Positions 1 through 11,200 of a stretch of DNA of 64,000 nt are shown in pieces. The notes beneath the pieces were generated by a model, which saw nothing but the letters and a program-made list of their open reading frames with translations, was not told the DNA's origin and did no database searches. Source of the DNA: Salinivirgaceae bacterium (GTDB taxonomy: Bacteria; Bacteroidota; Bacteroidia; Bacteroidales; SZUA-534); NCBI GenBank assembly GCA_017474765.1, contig JAFVGW010000003.1:117278-181277 (forward strand). Direction: 5' to 3'. The number at the start of each line of letters is the position of its first letter. Position 1 is the stretch's first letter. The translations under genes were made by a program, and so were the position numbers.

Positions 1-1
1 T

Positions 2-892
2 TTTGACAACATTGACGACTCAGGTGTCAGATTTGAAAATGAGGTGCTAAGCCGTTCTGAATTTGGAAACAGAATTGAAAACGGGATAGAGGTTTATGAG
101 AATCGGAACAATGCAGAGGGCCGTCCTGTCGTGACAATAGCCGTAAACGGAATAAAAACGGCGGAATCGCCCGCAGCAAGAGAACTTTCGTGGATAAATG
201 AGAAAACTCGCATCTATATCGATGGGAAACGAGTAACTCTCAAAAACTTTAAATCGCTGAAACCCAACAGTTACAACGAAATATTCTATTACCGTGAGCC
301 ATCTTCACTAAGAGTTGACGAATCGCTTGCGTTTGTGTATGTTGAGAAAGATTTAATGGCCAATCCCGTTATGGATTATAATTACACGGTTGTTGTTGAC
401 CGCTTAAATAATCAAGACATTCCCGACTTGATAAGTCCTGCTGGTTGGGGCGGTCCTAATAATATTTTTACCTATCAGACATACGGTTACAACGCTGCCG
501 CGCCACTTGCCAAATTTGCTATCGACGGAAAACTGACCGACTACGATACGTGGAAAACAACAAATGCTGTTGACATTATTATATACCGAAACAAAGAGGC
601 TGAAAAGCGATTTGGCGAAGGCATCCGCGAAGTGGTTGAATACACAACTACGCGAAGTATTTTTATCCAAAGTGTCAACAACCAACTGCAAATGGATTCA
701 AAAGCAGCCACTTACGAAGATATTGCTGAAGCAATTGCTCAAAAAAAGGTGGAAAACCAACAAAAAGGGCTGAGCACAATTGTAAAATTTCATCCCGTTA
801 CACCTGAAAATGTATATAACGAACTGATAAGCAAATACATCGATACTACCGACAGCGATTTGACAATCGTATACAATAAGTTTGAATTATGA
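2..892 (+). CDS. C-terminal part of a protein with TonB-plug-like repeats (5' end outside window)
   Basis: The reading frame is open from base 2, so this is the end of a longer gene; the GTG at 44 is probably an internal valine. Two segments have the same layout: an IDGK motif (about 70 and 175 residues after base 2) followed by a strand and an A-x-x-x-(Y/F)GEG-like turn, best seen in DIIIYRNKEAEKRFGEGIRE. That layout resembles the TonB-dependent receptor plug, which in Bacteroidota also occurs as a module in carboxypeptidase-regulatory and M56-type proteins. No membrane segment or catalytic motif is visible in this part. The gene faces an outer-membrane protein gene across a hairpin at 923-957. 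The true family depends on the missing N-terminus, so the function is left open. Confidence 0.6.
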   Translation, partial: FDNIDDSGVRFENEVLSRSEFGNRIENGIEVYENRNNAEGRPVVTIAVNGIKTAESPAARELSWINEKTRIYIDGKRVTLKNFKSLKPNSYNEIFYYREPSSLRVDESLAFVYVEKDLMANPVMDYNYTVVVDRLNNQDIPDLISPAGWGGPNNIFTYQTYGYNAAAPLAKFAIDGKLTDYDTWKTTNAVDIIIYRNKEAEKRFGEGIREVVEYTTTRSIFIQSVNNQLQMDSKAATYEDIAEAIAQKKVENQQKGLSTIVKFHPVTPENVYNELISKYIDTTDSDLTIVYNKFEL

Positions 893-922
893 CAACACTG
901 ACCATTAAATGTTTATAGTGTG

Positions 923-957
923 AATGGCGCAATGGACAAAAACACCGTTGCGCCATT
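923..957. terminator. Convergent hairpin between two genes
   Basis: AATGGCGCAA at 923-932 pairs perfectly with TTGCGCCATT at 948-957 across a 15-base loop. It sits between two converging genes, where a shared terminator is expected. The following T-run is weak (TTTGCTTC), so efficiency is uncertain. Confidence 0.55.
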
Positions 958-961
958 TGCT

Positions 962-2077
962 TCATCGCCGCCAAAGCACAAAATCAGGCTTGAGCACGAA
1001 GGTGAAAGCGTAGGTGTAGTCGAACGATGAGTTTTTGAGGTCGTAGTAGCCGACGGCGGTCAAAGCGGCTGTGAAATAATTGGTTATCTCTTTGGCGAGA
1101 TTCAGTTCGGCGGTGAGCATACTGCGTCGCTTCTGGTCGGTGGCGCCGTCGTACGAGAGGCTCATATACATTGGGTTGCCCTGCTGGGTTATGAACCCGT
1201 CGGCAAGCCAATAGCCAACTGAAAGACTGCTCTGGCCGTGCATCAGACTCACATCGGACAGCCAACCCCAACCGCTGTGGTAGAGGCTTTCGGGCGTGGG
1301 CGAATTGTCTTTGTAACCAATCACTTGCGACGACGCGCCAATACCGCTTACAAAACCGCTGGTGTGGTGAGTAAGCCGCGCACCGCCCGAGACGTAGTAG
1401 AACAGCCGCATCGGGGTGGTGTCGGTATCAATCTGTCCGCCACGGTGGAAAATGGTGAACGAAGCAGGCAACTCTATTTCGAGAGCATCGGTCTGCAAGG
1501 CCTTCCAACCAACCGACACACCGCCGAAAATCTGCTCTTTCTTGTTGTCGCCGTGGAAGATAAAGTTCTGCCAATCGACCCACACATCAGTAAAAAGGCG
1601 ATTGGTGTTGTACAGAATCTGCATTCCGTTCTCGTAGTTGTTGGTGAGTTGGCGCTCGCGGAACATAATGGGCTCGGGCAGGCGGTGGAAACTGGCGCCG
1701 TCGATTGTGCCCATCGTGACGGCCAATTTGTCGGTGTGCCAAGTGACGGAATAGACTGGCAGACAGTCGGTAAACTTGTCGAGGCCCGAATATTTGGTGA
1801 GCCGCACGCCCGCCTTCGCCTTTATGTTTGGCGAAAAATGGTACTCGAGCGCTGGCTGCAGATTGTAGCCAATGAGGGTGTATCCTTCAACTATCGGACC
1901 AAAGAACTCGTTGTTCCAAAGGAAGTTATAGTTGTCAATGGTCAAATGCAGCGCCGCCGAATCGGCCTTCAGCAATCGCACAACATCGGCTTCAGCGGAA
2001 AAATACTGCGCTGGCGCGATGACCGAGGCGAAAAGAATCGGCAAAACAGCCACAAAAATTTTGATTGTCCGTTTCAT
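962..2077 (-). CDS. Exported beta-barrel-like protein, probably outer membrane
   Basis: 371 residues. The N-terminus is a clear signal peptide: basic MKRTIK, a hydrophobic core, then a cleavage region near PAQYF. The remainder is made of alternating polar/aromatic strands with glycine turns (for example GGVSVGWKAL, SLSVGYWLADGF), as in Bacteroidota outer-membrane beta-barrels of unknown role. I see no catalytic motif and no plug domain. The stop of the next upstream gene (2085) is 7 bp before this start, so the two small exported-protein genes are probably co-transcribed. Substrate or partner cannot be named from sequence. Confidence 0.6.
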   Translation of the reverse strand: MKRTIKIFVAVLPILFASVIAPAQYFSAEADVVRLLKADSAALHLTIDNYNFLWNNEFFGPIVEGYTLIGYNLQPALEYHFSPNIKAKAGVRLTKYSGLDKFTDCLPVYSVTWHTDKLAVTMGTIDGASFHRLPEPIMFRERQLTNNYENGMQILYNTNRLFTDVWVDWQNFIFHGDNKKEQIFGGVSVGWKALQTDALEIELPASFTIFHRGGQIDTDTTPMRLFYYVSGGARLTHHTSGFVSGIGASSQVIGYKDNSPTPESLYHSGWGWLSDVSLMHGQSSLSVGYWLADGFITQQGNPMYMSLSYDGATDQKRRSMLTAELNLAKEITNYFTAALTAVGYYDLKNSSFDYTYAFTFVLKPDFVLWRR

Positions 2078-2084
2078 ATCATTT

Positions 2085-2672
2085 TCAGTCCTTCAGAATC
2101 GGCTCTTCAATTTTACGAAAGCCTCTGTTTGTAATTTCCAAAGAATCGCGTTGAATTAGTTCATAATCTAATTTATACGTATCTCCACGATTGACCAAGA
2201 ATACTGAGACCGCCACACTATCAACAGTTTTTTCAATATCACCATTAGTAAGGATGGCATTACATAAGTCATTTATTTCAGCAAGGCAACTTATCTCATC
2301 AACCTCATTATCATCATTAAAACAATTGGAAAAAGCCTTGTTATCACCATATTTAAGCGTAATAATATATGGGACGTCTGATGATGTGTCGTTTGCTGTT
2401 GTGTCTATATTTATAGATTCCATAACTGAATTTAAAAAAGATGAATCTTTTTCAATCGTGGCGAATATTTTCTCATAATACTCATCTACTTGTTTGAGTT
2501 CCTTATCCAAGTCTTTCAGTTTGTAGAGCGCATTATAAAATTGCCATACCTCTTTAAATGTATGATTGTGATCTTGCGCAAAAGAACAAGCAAAAGCACT
2601 GACAAACAACACGGTAAAGGCCATCTTAAATATGGTTCCTACAGGCAGTAATTTTGATAAAGATGCTCTCAT
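2085..2672 (-). CDS. Small secreted or periplasmic protein of unknown function
   Basis: 195 residues from the longest start. A hydrophobic stretch FKMAFTVLFVSAFACSFAQ ends in a plausible signal-peptidase site, so the mature protein would begin near DHNHTF. An internal Met at 2624 is an alternative start. The mature part is acidic and probably helical (KDLDKELKQVDEYYEKIF), then strand-rich. No family is recognised. A TAAATTTG -7 box lies upstream at 2699-2706, inside the gap after ruvB, so it probably has its own promoter and is followed in an operon by the barrel gene. Confidence 0.55.
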   Translation of the reverse strand: MRASLSKLLPVGTIFKMAFTVLFVSAFACSFAQDHNHTFKEVWQFYNALYKLKDLDKELKQVDEYYEKIFATIEKDSSFLNSVMESINIDTTANDTSSDVPYIITLKYGDNKAFSNCFNDDNEVDEISCLAEINDLCNAILTNGDIEKTVDSVAVSVFLVNRGDTYKLDYELIQRDSLEITNRGFRKIEEPILKD

Positions 2673-2707
2673 AACCTATAATGAATTGTATTTAAGTACA
2701 AATTTAC

Positions 2708-2745
2708 AAAATCAGTGCCAATCTGTTAAATCTGCGTTTAATGCG
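2708..2745 (-). repeat. Copy of the AACGCAGAT...ACTGATTT intergenic repeat
   Basis: Read on the minus strand this gap contains AAACGCAGATTTAACAG followed by ATTGGCACTGATTTT. Two related copies are on the plus strand at 21246-21297 and 22070-22118, flanking the TIGR02757 gene. All three are intergenic. Confidence 0.6.
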
Positions 2746-2756
2746 TTCAGAATCAA

Positions 2757-3788
2757 TCAAAACAGCGTCCCCTGCTGTGGGTCGGCAGAGAAGCGGGTGC
2801 GTCCCAAGTGGCTGTAGGCCTTCTCGGTGGCTTCGCGGCCGCGGGGCGTGCGCTTGATAAACCCTTCCTGGATGAGGAACGGCTCGTAGACTTCTTCCAC
2901 AGTGCCGCCATCTTCGCCCACGGCGGTGGCAATGGTGGTGATGCCCACTGGTCCGCCTTTGAACTTGTCGATGATGGTGGTGAGGATGCGGTTGTCCATC
3001 TCGTCGAGACCGTATTGGTCGATGTTGAGGGCGCGAAGCGAGAACTGCGCTATCTGGAGGTCGATATGGCCCGAGCCTTTCACCTGCGCAAAATCGCGAA
3101 CGCGGCGCAAAAGGGCGTTGGCGATACGCGGCGTTCCGCGGCTGCGCGACGAAATCTCAAATGCCGCATCATCGTCAATCGGCACCTGAAGAATTGACGC
3201 TGAGCGTTTTACAATTTTCTTCAGTGTCTCGGCATCGTAGTATTCGAAATGCAGATTGATACCGAAGCGTGCGCGCAGCGGGCTTGTGAGCAGTCCTGCG
3301 CGGGTGGTGGCGCCAACCAATGTGAACGGGTTGAGCGACAACTGCACCGAGCGGGCGGCGGGGCCCTTATCTATCAGAATATCAATCCGAAAATCTTCCA
3401 TCGCCGAGTATAGATACTCTTCGACAACGGGGTTGAGGCGGTGAATCTCATCGATAAAAAGCACATCGTTAGGCTCAAGGCTTGTAAGGATTCCCGCAAG
3501 GTCGCCTGGCTTGTCGAGCACGGGGCCCGAGGTGATTTTGAAGCCCACGCCAAGCTCGTTTGCCACAATGTTGGCAAGAGTGGTTTTGCCCAATCCTGGC
3601 GGACCGTTGAGCAGCAGGTGGTCGAGCGGCTCGCCGCGCATTTTAGCGGCCTGCACAAAAACTTTCAGGTTCTCAAGAATACGCGCCTGTCCGTTGAAGT
3701 CGTCGAACGTGAGCGGCCGCAACTTGTTTTCGTACTCTTTGTCAGATATTATAGTGGCATTCTGCCGTATGTCAAAACTTTCGTCCAT
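2757..3788 (-). CDS. ruvB: Holliday junction DNA helicase RuvB
   Basis: ATP-dependent motor of the RuvAB branch-migration complex, which moves Holliday junctions in recombinational repair. I chose the ATG at 3788 ([10 protein letters not shown]), giving 343 residues, the usual length; the frame is open to 3863 but the extra 25 residues are not RuvB-like. Seen: Walker [10 protein letters not shown] at about 62-70, Walker B with DEIH, sensor-1 GATTRAG, and the arginine-finger region PLRARFG. The C-terminal winged-helix domain is intact ([17 protein letters not shown]). It lies 78 bp after a DUF4296 lipoprotein gene and may share its transcript. ruvA and ruvC are not in the window. Confidence 0.97.
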   Translation of the reverse strand: MDESFDIRQNATIISDKEYENKLRPLTFDDFNGQARILENLKVFVQAAKMRGEPLDHLLLNGPPGLGKTTLANIVANELGVGFKITSGPVLDKPGDLAGILTSLEPNDVLFIDEIHRLNPVVEEYLYSAMEDFRIDILIDKGPAARSVQLSLNPFTLVGATTRAGLLTSPLRARFGINLHFEYYDAETLKKIVKRSASILQVPIDDDAAFEISSRSRGTPRIANALLRRVRDFAQVKGSGHIDLQIAQFSLRALNIDQYGLDEMDNRILTTIIDKFKGGPVGITTIATAVGEDGGTVEEVYEPFLIQEGFIKRTPRGREATEKAYSHLGRTRFSADPQQGTLF

Positions 3789-3866
3789 AGGCGGCAAGAT
3801 AGTGGAAAAGTTGCAAGTAGGAAGCGATGGGGACGGATTTTTTGGTTTTACCATATTTCCCACTCG

Positions 3867-4247
3867 TCATTCTCTGCCTGAATTGTTTTTGAGACTTTTG
3901 GTTTCGTCAGAATTCAGGTTTTCCGTCTCGAACTTGGTGAGTTTCTCAATAACCTTGTTGTAAAGCGTCTCATACTCATCAGCATGACGGCTGTAATATT
4001 TCATCGTATTGCTGAACTGTTTCGGGGTAATGTTGTGTTTTCTCAGCACATACTCATACACTCCGTCAATACGGTCACGGTTGCGGTCGATACGAGAGCC
4101 CGTGTATGACAGATAGCCATCGGCAATGTGAATATCGAAAAGCACATCAACCAACTCGTCCTTATTGATTTCCGGACGCGCACCATCGTCACGAGAGCAC
4201 GACTGCAGCGCAAAAGCCAAAACCACGAACAACCAGAAATATCTCAT
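3867..4247 (-). CDS. DUF4296-type lipoprotein
   Basis: 126 residues. The N-terminus MRYFWLFVVLAFALQSC is a lipoprotein signal peptide with a lipobox ending at Cys17, so the protein is predicted to be lipid-anchored. The following region (KDELVDVLFDIHIADGYLS, then helices with YEYVLRKHNITPKQF) fits the DUF4296 family, small Bacteroidota lipoproteins of unknown role. The tail is hydrophilic and lysine/asparagine-rich. A terminator separates it from the SprF/SprB pair upstream, so it is probably not in their transcript. Confidence 0.75.
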   Translation of the reverse strand: MRYFWLFVVLAFALQSCSRDDGARPEINKDELVDVLFDIHIADGYLSYTGSRIDRNRDRIDGVYEYVLRKHNITPKQFSNTMKYYSRHADEYETLYNKVIEKLTKFETENLNSDETKSLKNNSGRE

Positions 4248-4260
4248 TATGAAGCAAATT

Positions 4261-4290
4261 AAAAAAGGCCACCGCGTTGACGGCAGCCTT
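4261..4290 (-). terminator. Rho-independent terminator of the SprB-SprF operon
   Basis: On the minus strand AAGGCTGCCG pairs with CGGTGGCCTT (two wobble pairs) around a short loop and is followed by seven T. It starts a few bases after the stop of the PorP/SprF gene. Confidence 0.8.
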
Positions 4291-4297
4291 CAAATGT

Positions 4298-5248
4298 TTA
4301 TCTAATCTTACGTTTCGATTTCGACTTGCGGATATCCTCGAACTTGACGCCGAGCATAATCTCATGCGAGCCGTAACTTGCCGAACTCAACTTTGATATG
4401 GTCAAATCGTAAGAGTAACCGATATTAATCATATCGTTGTAGTTGTAGCCCACGAATGCAATGACAGCTTCAGGATTCTTGAAGTTGTAGCGGAATCCCA
4501 AACCTCCCCACACCATCTTCTGATAGATGACGCGGCAGTTGATGTCGGTCATGAAATCGTAGTTAGGAACAGTCTTGATGAGGATTGAAGGCTCAAGGTC
4601 GAAGTTACGGTCGATGTTGTACTTGTAGCCGCCCTGGATGTAGAAGTGCGGTTTCACACGACCGTCTTTCACAATGTAGCCCTCATCATACTTGTCGAGC
4701 AACGACAGATTGTTGAAGAACAGGTGATTAAACGAGATACCTGCGTAATATTGCGAAGTGTAGAGGTAAACACCAAGTGAACCGTCGGGATAAACCTTCT
4801 TGTAAACTGTGTTCTGGAAACCGTTCTCACCCTCGTTGAGCTCGTTGACATCTGACAAATCGACTTTCTGCTGAACCACGCCCACGAACAAACCACCTGA
4901 TATGCGGATATCGCCAGAAATGCGCACGTTGTAGCTGTAAGAGCCATAGGCACCCATGTTGCCGATCGGACCGGTCACATCGTTGAATATGTAGCCGCCA
5001 TAGCCCATAGGCATCACTTTGTGTGGTCCGTAACCACCGAGCATATAGGTCTGCGGAGCATCCTTCACACCGGCAAACTGGTAACGATAGTTCGTCTTAA
5101 TCTGCCAATAGTCGCTTGTGCCACCTATTGCAGGGTTAAGCGCATACTCATTGAACATATACTGCGAGAATTGTGGCAGTAACTGTGCATTGGCACTCGG
5201 AGCTGCGATCAGAGCTCCTGCAAACAAGGTTAAAATAATCCTCTTCAT
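4298..5248 (-). CDS. Type IX secretion membrane protein, PorP/SprF family
   Basis: 316 residues with a signal peptide (MKRIILTLFAGALIAAPSANA) followed by the family opening QLLPQFSQYMFNEYALNPA, the hallmark of PorP/SprF. These outer-membrane barrels work with T9SS; in Flavobacterium johnsoniae SprF is needed for secretion and surface display of its neighbour SprB. Here the gene starts 7 bp after the stop of a 3720-codon SprB-like adhesin and a terminator follows it, giving the sprB-sprF pair typical of type B T9SS cargo. The C-terminus has a lysine/arginine-rich tail (KSKSKRKIR). Its role as dedicated partner of the adhesin is inferred from this arrangement. Confidence 0.93.
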   Translation of the reverse strand: MKRIILTLFAGALIAAPSANAQLLPQFSQYMFNEYALNPAIGGTSDYWQIKTNYRYQFAGVKDAPQTYMLGGYGPHKVMPMGYGGYIFNDVTGPIGNMGAYGSYSYNVRISGDIRISGGLFVGVVQQKVDLSDVNELNEGENGFQNTVYKKVYPDGSLGVYLYTSQYYAGISFNHLFFNNLSLLDKYDEGYIVKDGRVKPHFYIQGGYKYNIDRNFDLEPSILIKTVPNYDFMTDINCRVIYQKMVWGGLGFRYNFKNPEAVIAFVGYNYNDMINIGYSYDLTISKLSSASYGSHEIMLGVKFEDIRKSKSKRKIR

Positions 5249-5255
5249 AACTGTA

Positions 5256-8200
5256 TTACCTTATAATTGTAACAGGTCCTGTAACTTTCTTTCCTACAAG
5301 AACATCATCACTACATTGGATAACGTAGTAGTAGGTGCCCGCCGGCAGCGGTTTGTTCTTGGCGTTGCGGCCATCCCACTCATGAGCGTTTGAGTAATCG
5401 AGACCGCTGCCAGAGTACTGCCATACACGGCCGCCCCAGCGGTTGAATACGTAGATTGTGACATTGTTGTAAGATGCCAAACCGTCGATTCTCCAAGTCT
5501 CGTTATACTCGTCGCCGTTAGGAGTGAATACCTCCATCGGTTTGATTCCGTCAATCGAATTGATTTCAAGTTTGTCTGTGAAGACGCAAGACAGAGTTGT
5601 ATCGATGCGATAGATGTCATCGTAAGCGGTGAACACCACTGTGTCAATAGCTTGTACAACCAACTCTCCGTAGGTCTTGGCAGTCATCGGGTTGCCAGTG
5701 CCAATAGAATCAAGCTCAGGTATGAGAGCTGAGTGGTCGCTACCACCTACATGCTTCCATGTCCAGTAGTTCTCACTGAATACCATCTGTGCATCACCGA
5801 ACTCGAACTCAGGAGTGTTGGCCTCGAAGGTTACGAGAGCTCCCTCGGCCACTTCGTACCTGCTTCCAACCAATTTGAACGTCTCATCATCGCTGAGTCG
5901 TGCATTCAGTTTGTTAACTGGTTTCATTGCAGTTGCCTTGATTGAGTCAATGTCCATACACTTGCCGTCGCTGACACTCACGTAGTAGTAAGTTTCACCG
6001 CCGTATGGCATGAAGTCTGCCCAACCCTTGTTCGTCGCCATCGAATCTGTGAATACTGCGTAAACAACACCGTTGATTGTCTCCAACTTCTTGTATGCAG
6101 GCTTCTTCACCTCTTCAGGTGCAACAACCGGGGTTTCGGTTGCTGAAGAATCCTCCTGACCAAGCGAGTCGGCATAGAATCTGAGAGCTCTAAATCTTGA
6201 TACATAAGCCACACCGTTGCTGTCGGCCTGAACTGTTGTATCAACAGGAACCTCAACCTCCTCAGCAGGCTCCTCAATGTATTGTGCATAGAAGCTGTAG
6301 CTGAAATTGCCTTTTGCGGTGACATAAGCCGAAAGCTCATTGTCGGGGCAAGTGAAGATTGCGGGTGAGTTCTTGCCGTTCTGGTAGAAGCCTGCATCCT
6401 CAATTGCGAAGCTGTTCTTGCCCTTAACCTTAATAGTATCAGTTACGGCGCAGACAAGACTATCAGTGTAACCAATTGTCAGCAAGTGGTTGCCACTGGC
6501 AACTTTCTCAAATGTCGGCTGCTGCTTATCAGTAACCGAACGGTCGTCGAACTTGAACGATACGGTGCCCGAAACCTGCTTGAAGTTAATCTTTACAAGA
6601 CCATTGTCAGATATCTTGCCATCGGCTGTGTATGCCTGGCAGTCAGGTCCGGTTATATCGGCTGTGCTGATATAACTCTTGACATCAATCTGCGGATACT
6701 TAGAGTTGACAACCAAGCTGACAGGATCGCTCAAGCAACCCACTGCATCTTTCACAAGCACATTATACTTACCTGAAATCAGGTTGTGAGTGTCTTCATT
6801 CAGCGATAATGTGAATATTGTTGTATCAACTTTAGCATCAACGCTGAGTTTTACATCCGTAGCATCGTCAGGGTTGACAAAGATGAATTGAGTGAAGTGG
6901 TTATAACCACCACTAATGCTGTCGAACGAAATTTCACCGTCTGCCACATTGAAACAAGAGTTCTCAATGGTGTTCGATACCGAGAATACTATCGGATTAG
7001 GCTGTTCAACCTTGATGGATTCGAACTTCACGCATAATGAGTCGTCGGTAACCTTGACAACATAGTCGCCAGCCTTGACTGCAGTCAATTTGGCTGTTGT
7101 GTCGGCTATTGCCTCACCGTCTTTAGTCCAACTGTATTGGAATCCACCATTCTTGCTTGTCGGAGTAACAGTTACCGAACCATACTCGTCATAGCAAATC
7201 GGCTTCTCAACAACCACACTCTTGATATAGAATTCTGACAAGTCGTCGATAGTGACTGTTGTACTATAGTCGCAACCGAGACTGTCGACAACATACAAGT
7301 TGTAATCGCCGATTGTCAGGCCGGTGACCTCAACTTTCTCCTCATTGGCTGAGCTCTTCTCAACTGCCCAGTTGTCGCGCGAGAATGTGTATGTGAAAGG
7401 TGCGCTGCCGCCGAACAACTTCTCATAGCCGGCAGGTTGGTTAATCACAATTGCACCTATCGAGTCGTAGCAATGCGACGGGATGCTGTCAACCAACAGT
7501 TTTTCGATGCTCAGCTTGTTAACGGGCTGAGTTACCTCTATTGTGTCGTACAAGCATTCAACACTGTCGCTGCTGTAAAGCTGCCACAACTTCAATACAT
7601 ACAGACCAGCCTTAAGGTCGGTGATGGTTTGTGTGGTGCGAACCGAATCCTCACCCCACAACTCACTGGTCCACTCGTAGAGGTAAGGTCTGTTCAGACC
7701 GCCAATACCTTGTGCTGTGATTTTGCCATCGCCCCAGCCATTGCAAGTTACATTCGTCTGGACAATCGAATCGCGAAGCGGGCTGAACCGGATTTCAATA
7801 GTATCGGTGATTTCGCAAGTCTCGGGGTTCTGGTCTTTTACATTCAAGATGTATTTACCAACGCTGAGACCCATCAATGCTGTTTTACCCGCTGTGGTAT
7901 CAACTTGCAGAGTATCGCCTGCCTCGTTTTGCCAAATGGCTGTATAATTCGGATAACCGCCACCGATTTCAGCTATGAGTGCACCATTCGATGCTGTTTC
8001 AACGCCTCTCACAGGTATGTTATCGATAGCCAGGATACGAAGTGCCATATCATCAGTGAATACCAACTCACCAAACTTGCGGCATCCGTCAGGCATTGAG
8101 ATTACCTCAACGATATTCTTGCCATAATGCAGTGTTCTAATCGTATCGCCAATATTGACTGTGTCTGTACCTGCATTCCAGATTATATTTGCGTCAGTGT

Positions 8201-11200
8201 ATACCTCGAAGGACTTTCCGTTCATTACTCTCGGTATCATCGCTCCACCATTCGAAATATTGATACAGTAAATGTCGTCTGTCATGGTTGGAATAAATCT
8301 CAGATCGCCATTGTCGAGAACCTCAACGCTGTCGACAACGCTACAACCTGTTCCTAATGCGTCGATTACCGATACATAGTACATGTCGGGGCCGATGTTC
8401 TTCAATGTATCAGTCATTACACCATTTGCCAGAGTGTCTCTTCTGATAACTGTATCGGTACCGTATTTTGCTGTCCAGCTTACCACATACGGAGCAACAC
8501 CGCCGTTAATCTGAACGGATGCCGAACCTGTTGTTCCGCCGCACTCCGATTTAACCATATCCATCTCAACGAACAGTGAGTCAGGATAACTGATTATGAT
8601 GGTGTCATTAGCCCAGCATTTGAGCGAATCGACAACTTTAATTGCGTACGAGCCTTCTCCCACTTTCACGATTGCTGAATCGAGAGCCAGGGTATCGCCC
8701 GTGATGGCATCGGTCCAAACGAAGGTGAATCCGCCATTGCCGCCCAGCGGTGCTGAATGGAAACTAGCTTCGGTGTCACCGTAGCAAACAATCGGTTGGT
8801 CGAACACAACATTTGCCAACAGTGTATCAGGCTGCTCGACTTTGATTTCAACTTCCTTCTCGCACATCTTTGCGTCGGTAACCTTAAGGACGTATGTGTC
8901 AGAAGTTAAGCCCACCAGCAATGCCGATGAATCGGCAAGTGCCTTACCATTATTAGTCCAACTGAACTTGAGGCCACCATTCTCGCTCTCAGCAGAAACT
9001 TTGATATAGCCATTGTCATAACCGTAGCAGTTGGGGCGTTTAACTTTGTAATCAACTGTGAATTTCGACAAGTCCTCAACTGTGACAGTGTCAACGAACA
9101 AGCAACCATTCACATCTTCAACCACCATTTTATAATCACCCGATTTCAAGTCGGTCAGCAACGGGGTGGTTGTAACCATATCGGTTGCCCATTCTTCGAA
9201 CGAGAATGTGTAAGATTTCGGTGTGCCGTGGAATGTTTCCTCGTTCACTCCTATTGATATTGAACCAATCGCGTCGTAGCAGTGCGAACCAGCAACTTTA
9301 ATGCTGTCGGCCAGTACCATGAACTTGGTTGTAGGCTCTTTAACCTCATAAGTCTGTTCGAATTTCAACGTATCGGTTTCGGTGCCAACTGTGTGATATT
9401 GGAACACTGTGAGGTTGTAAGAACCTGCGGGCAAACCGTTGATTGATGCTGTTGTGCGGACTGAATCCTCACCCCAGACATCACTGCGCCACTCGTAGTA
9501 GTATTCTTCATCGTAATATCCGCCAACAGCGTTTCCGACAATGATTCCAGTGCTGTCACCCATACATTTTACATCGGTTATGCCATTTAAAGCAGAAACC
9601 AAATCATAAGAGAGTTCGCTGCCTGCAATTATAATCGGATGTTCAACTGGGCAGGTTGAACCGCCAGCAATATCGATATGCAGATTATATGTGCCTGCGC
9701 AAAGTCCGTTAGCCACAACCACAGTATCGTCAACCAATGTTGATTCAACCACATCGCCTGCAGCATTTGTCAGTATTTGTACATAATCACCCGAACCGCC
9801 GGCAATAACAATCTCAAATCCGCCATCGCATACATCGACGCCGTGAACAAGCGGAATAATCTTTTCGCTTGCAACACGCAGTGCGCGCGAATTATCGATG
9901 TCAACCATACCTGCGCGGCAGCCCTCATCGGTACTTACCATGAACTTGTTCAAGCCCATCGGCAAAGTTTTGATGGTGTCGGCCTGGGCAAGAACGTCAT
10001 TACCATTATTCCAGAAAATCTGAACGTTGCTGGCTGTTGAACCGTTTGATGTCACATTGTAAACGTGTGCCTGTCCGTTAGGATCAGTTGCACAGGTGAC
10101 ACCTGCGGTCTCGACTTCAAAAGCAATGGCGCCACCACCCATAATCTCAACGGTGTCGGCTTTGCGGCAACCGAGCGAGTCGGTTACTTCAACCACGTAG
10201 AAGTCAACGCCTAGACCAGTTGCTGTTACTGCATCGGCAACTGAAGTCTTATTCTCATCGAACAATGCATACCAGTTGTATTTGTAAGGAGCAAGACCGC
10301 CACTTACTGATGTTACCTCAGCCGAACCTGTCGCTGACGGGCAATCAGAAGCCACTTCATTTCCTGCTTCTATTGCCAACGGTGCGGGATTTGCAATCTC
10401 AACTGTATCAAAGACCTCGCAATACTGGTCTTTAACGCTCACATAGTATTTGAGACCCAGAACCGCATTGTCAAATATTGAGTCGGCAGAAACCAGATTG
10501 TCATTTTCATCATACCATGCGTAAGAATAACTGTTAGATACAGGAACTCCACCTATTGCCGAAGCTTTGACGCGGGCATTGCCTTCATCGCCGTAGCACA
10601 ACGGCTCGACGTATTCAACCTTAGCAACAATCTGCTTTTCCTCTTCAATTGTTACGGTGTCTTTTGTAATACAACCAATTTCGTCTTCTACAGAAACAAT
10701 ATATGTACCAGCTTTAAGACCTATGGCTGTAGCAGACGTTTGTTCGTTTGCATCGTTCCACTTATACGACTTGGCTGTTCCGGCTTTAACTTCAACTGTT
10801 GCCGATGTTGTACCACCATAACATTTGATTTTGTCTCCCGAGATTTCAAGCGTAAGTGTATTTGGCAAAGTGCTGATGGTTGTATCAATATAGCAACCTA
10901 CACCATCCTCAATTCTGAAGATAAGGCTGTCGCTACTCGGCAAATCTGTAGCAGTCAGACCCGTGGTAACTTCGGTAAATGTTGCTGCACTCTCGCCGTT
11001 CTTATAATAGAGTTTATAGCCTAAGCCGACACCAGGAGTTCCCGTGCCATCTTTGATGGTGAATGCTGCCTCGCCATCATTTCCACATGTTTTAGTTATC
11101 TCAATTTTCTCAACTTCGATTTGAGTTGGCCCGTTGATAGTGAACACGGTATCAGACATACATTCGTTTACGTCTGTTACAACCACTCTGAATTTGCCAG

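Noticed and set aside
1238..2134. 298-codon plus-strand frame opposite the barrel gene
   Set aside because: The minus-strand protein has a signal peptide and coherent barrel pattern; the antisense one has neither.
3789..3863. Longer N-terminus for RuvB
   Set aside because: The extra 25 residues are proline/serine-rich and not part of RuvB; the ATG at 3788 gives the normal length.
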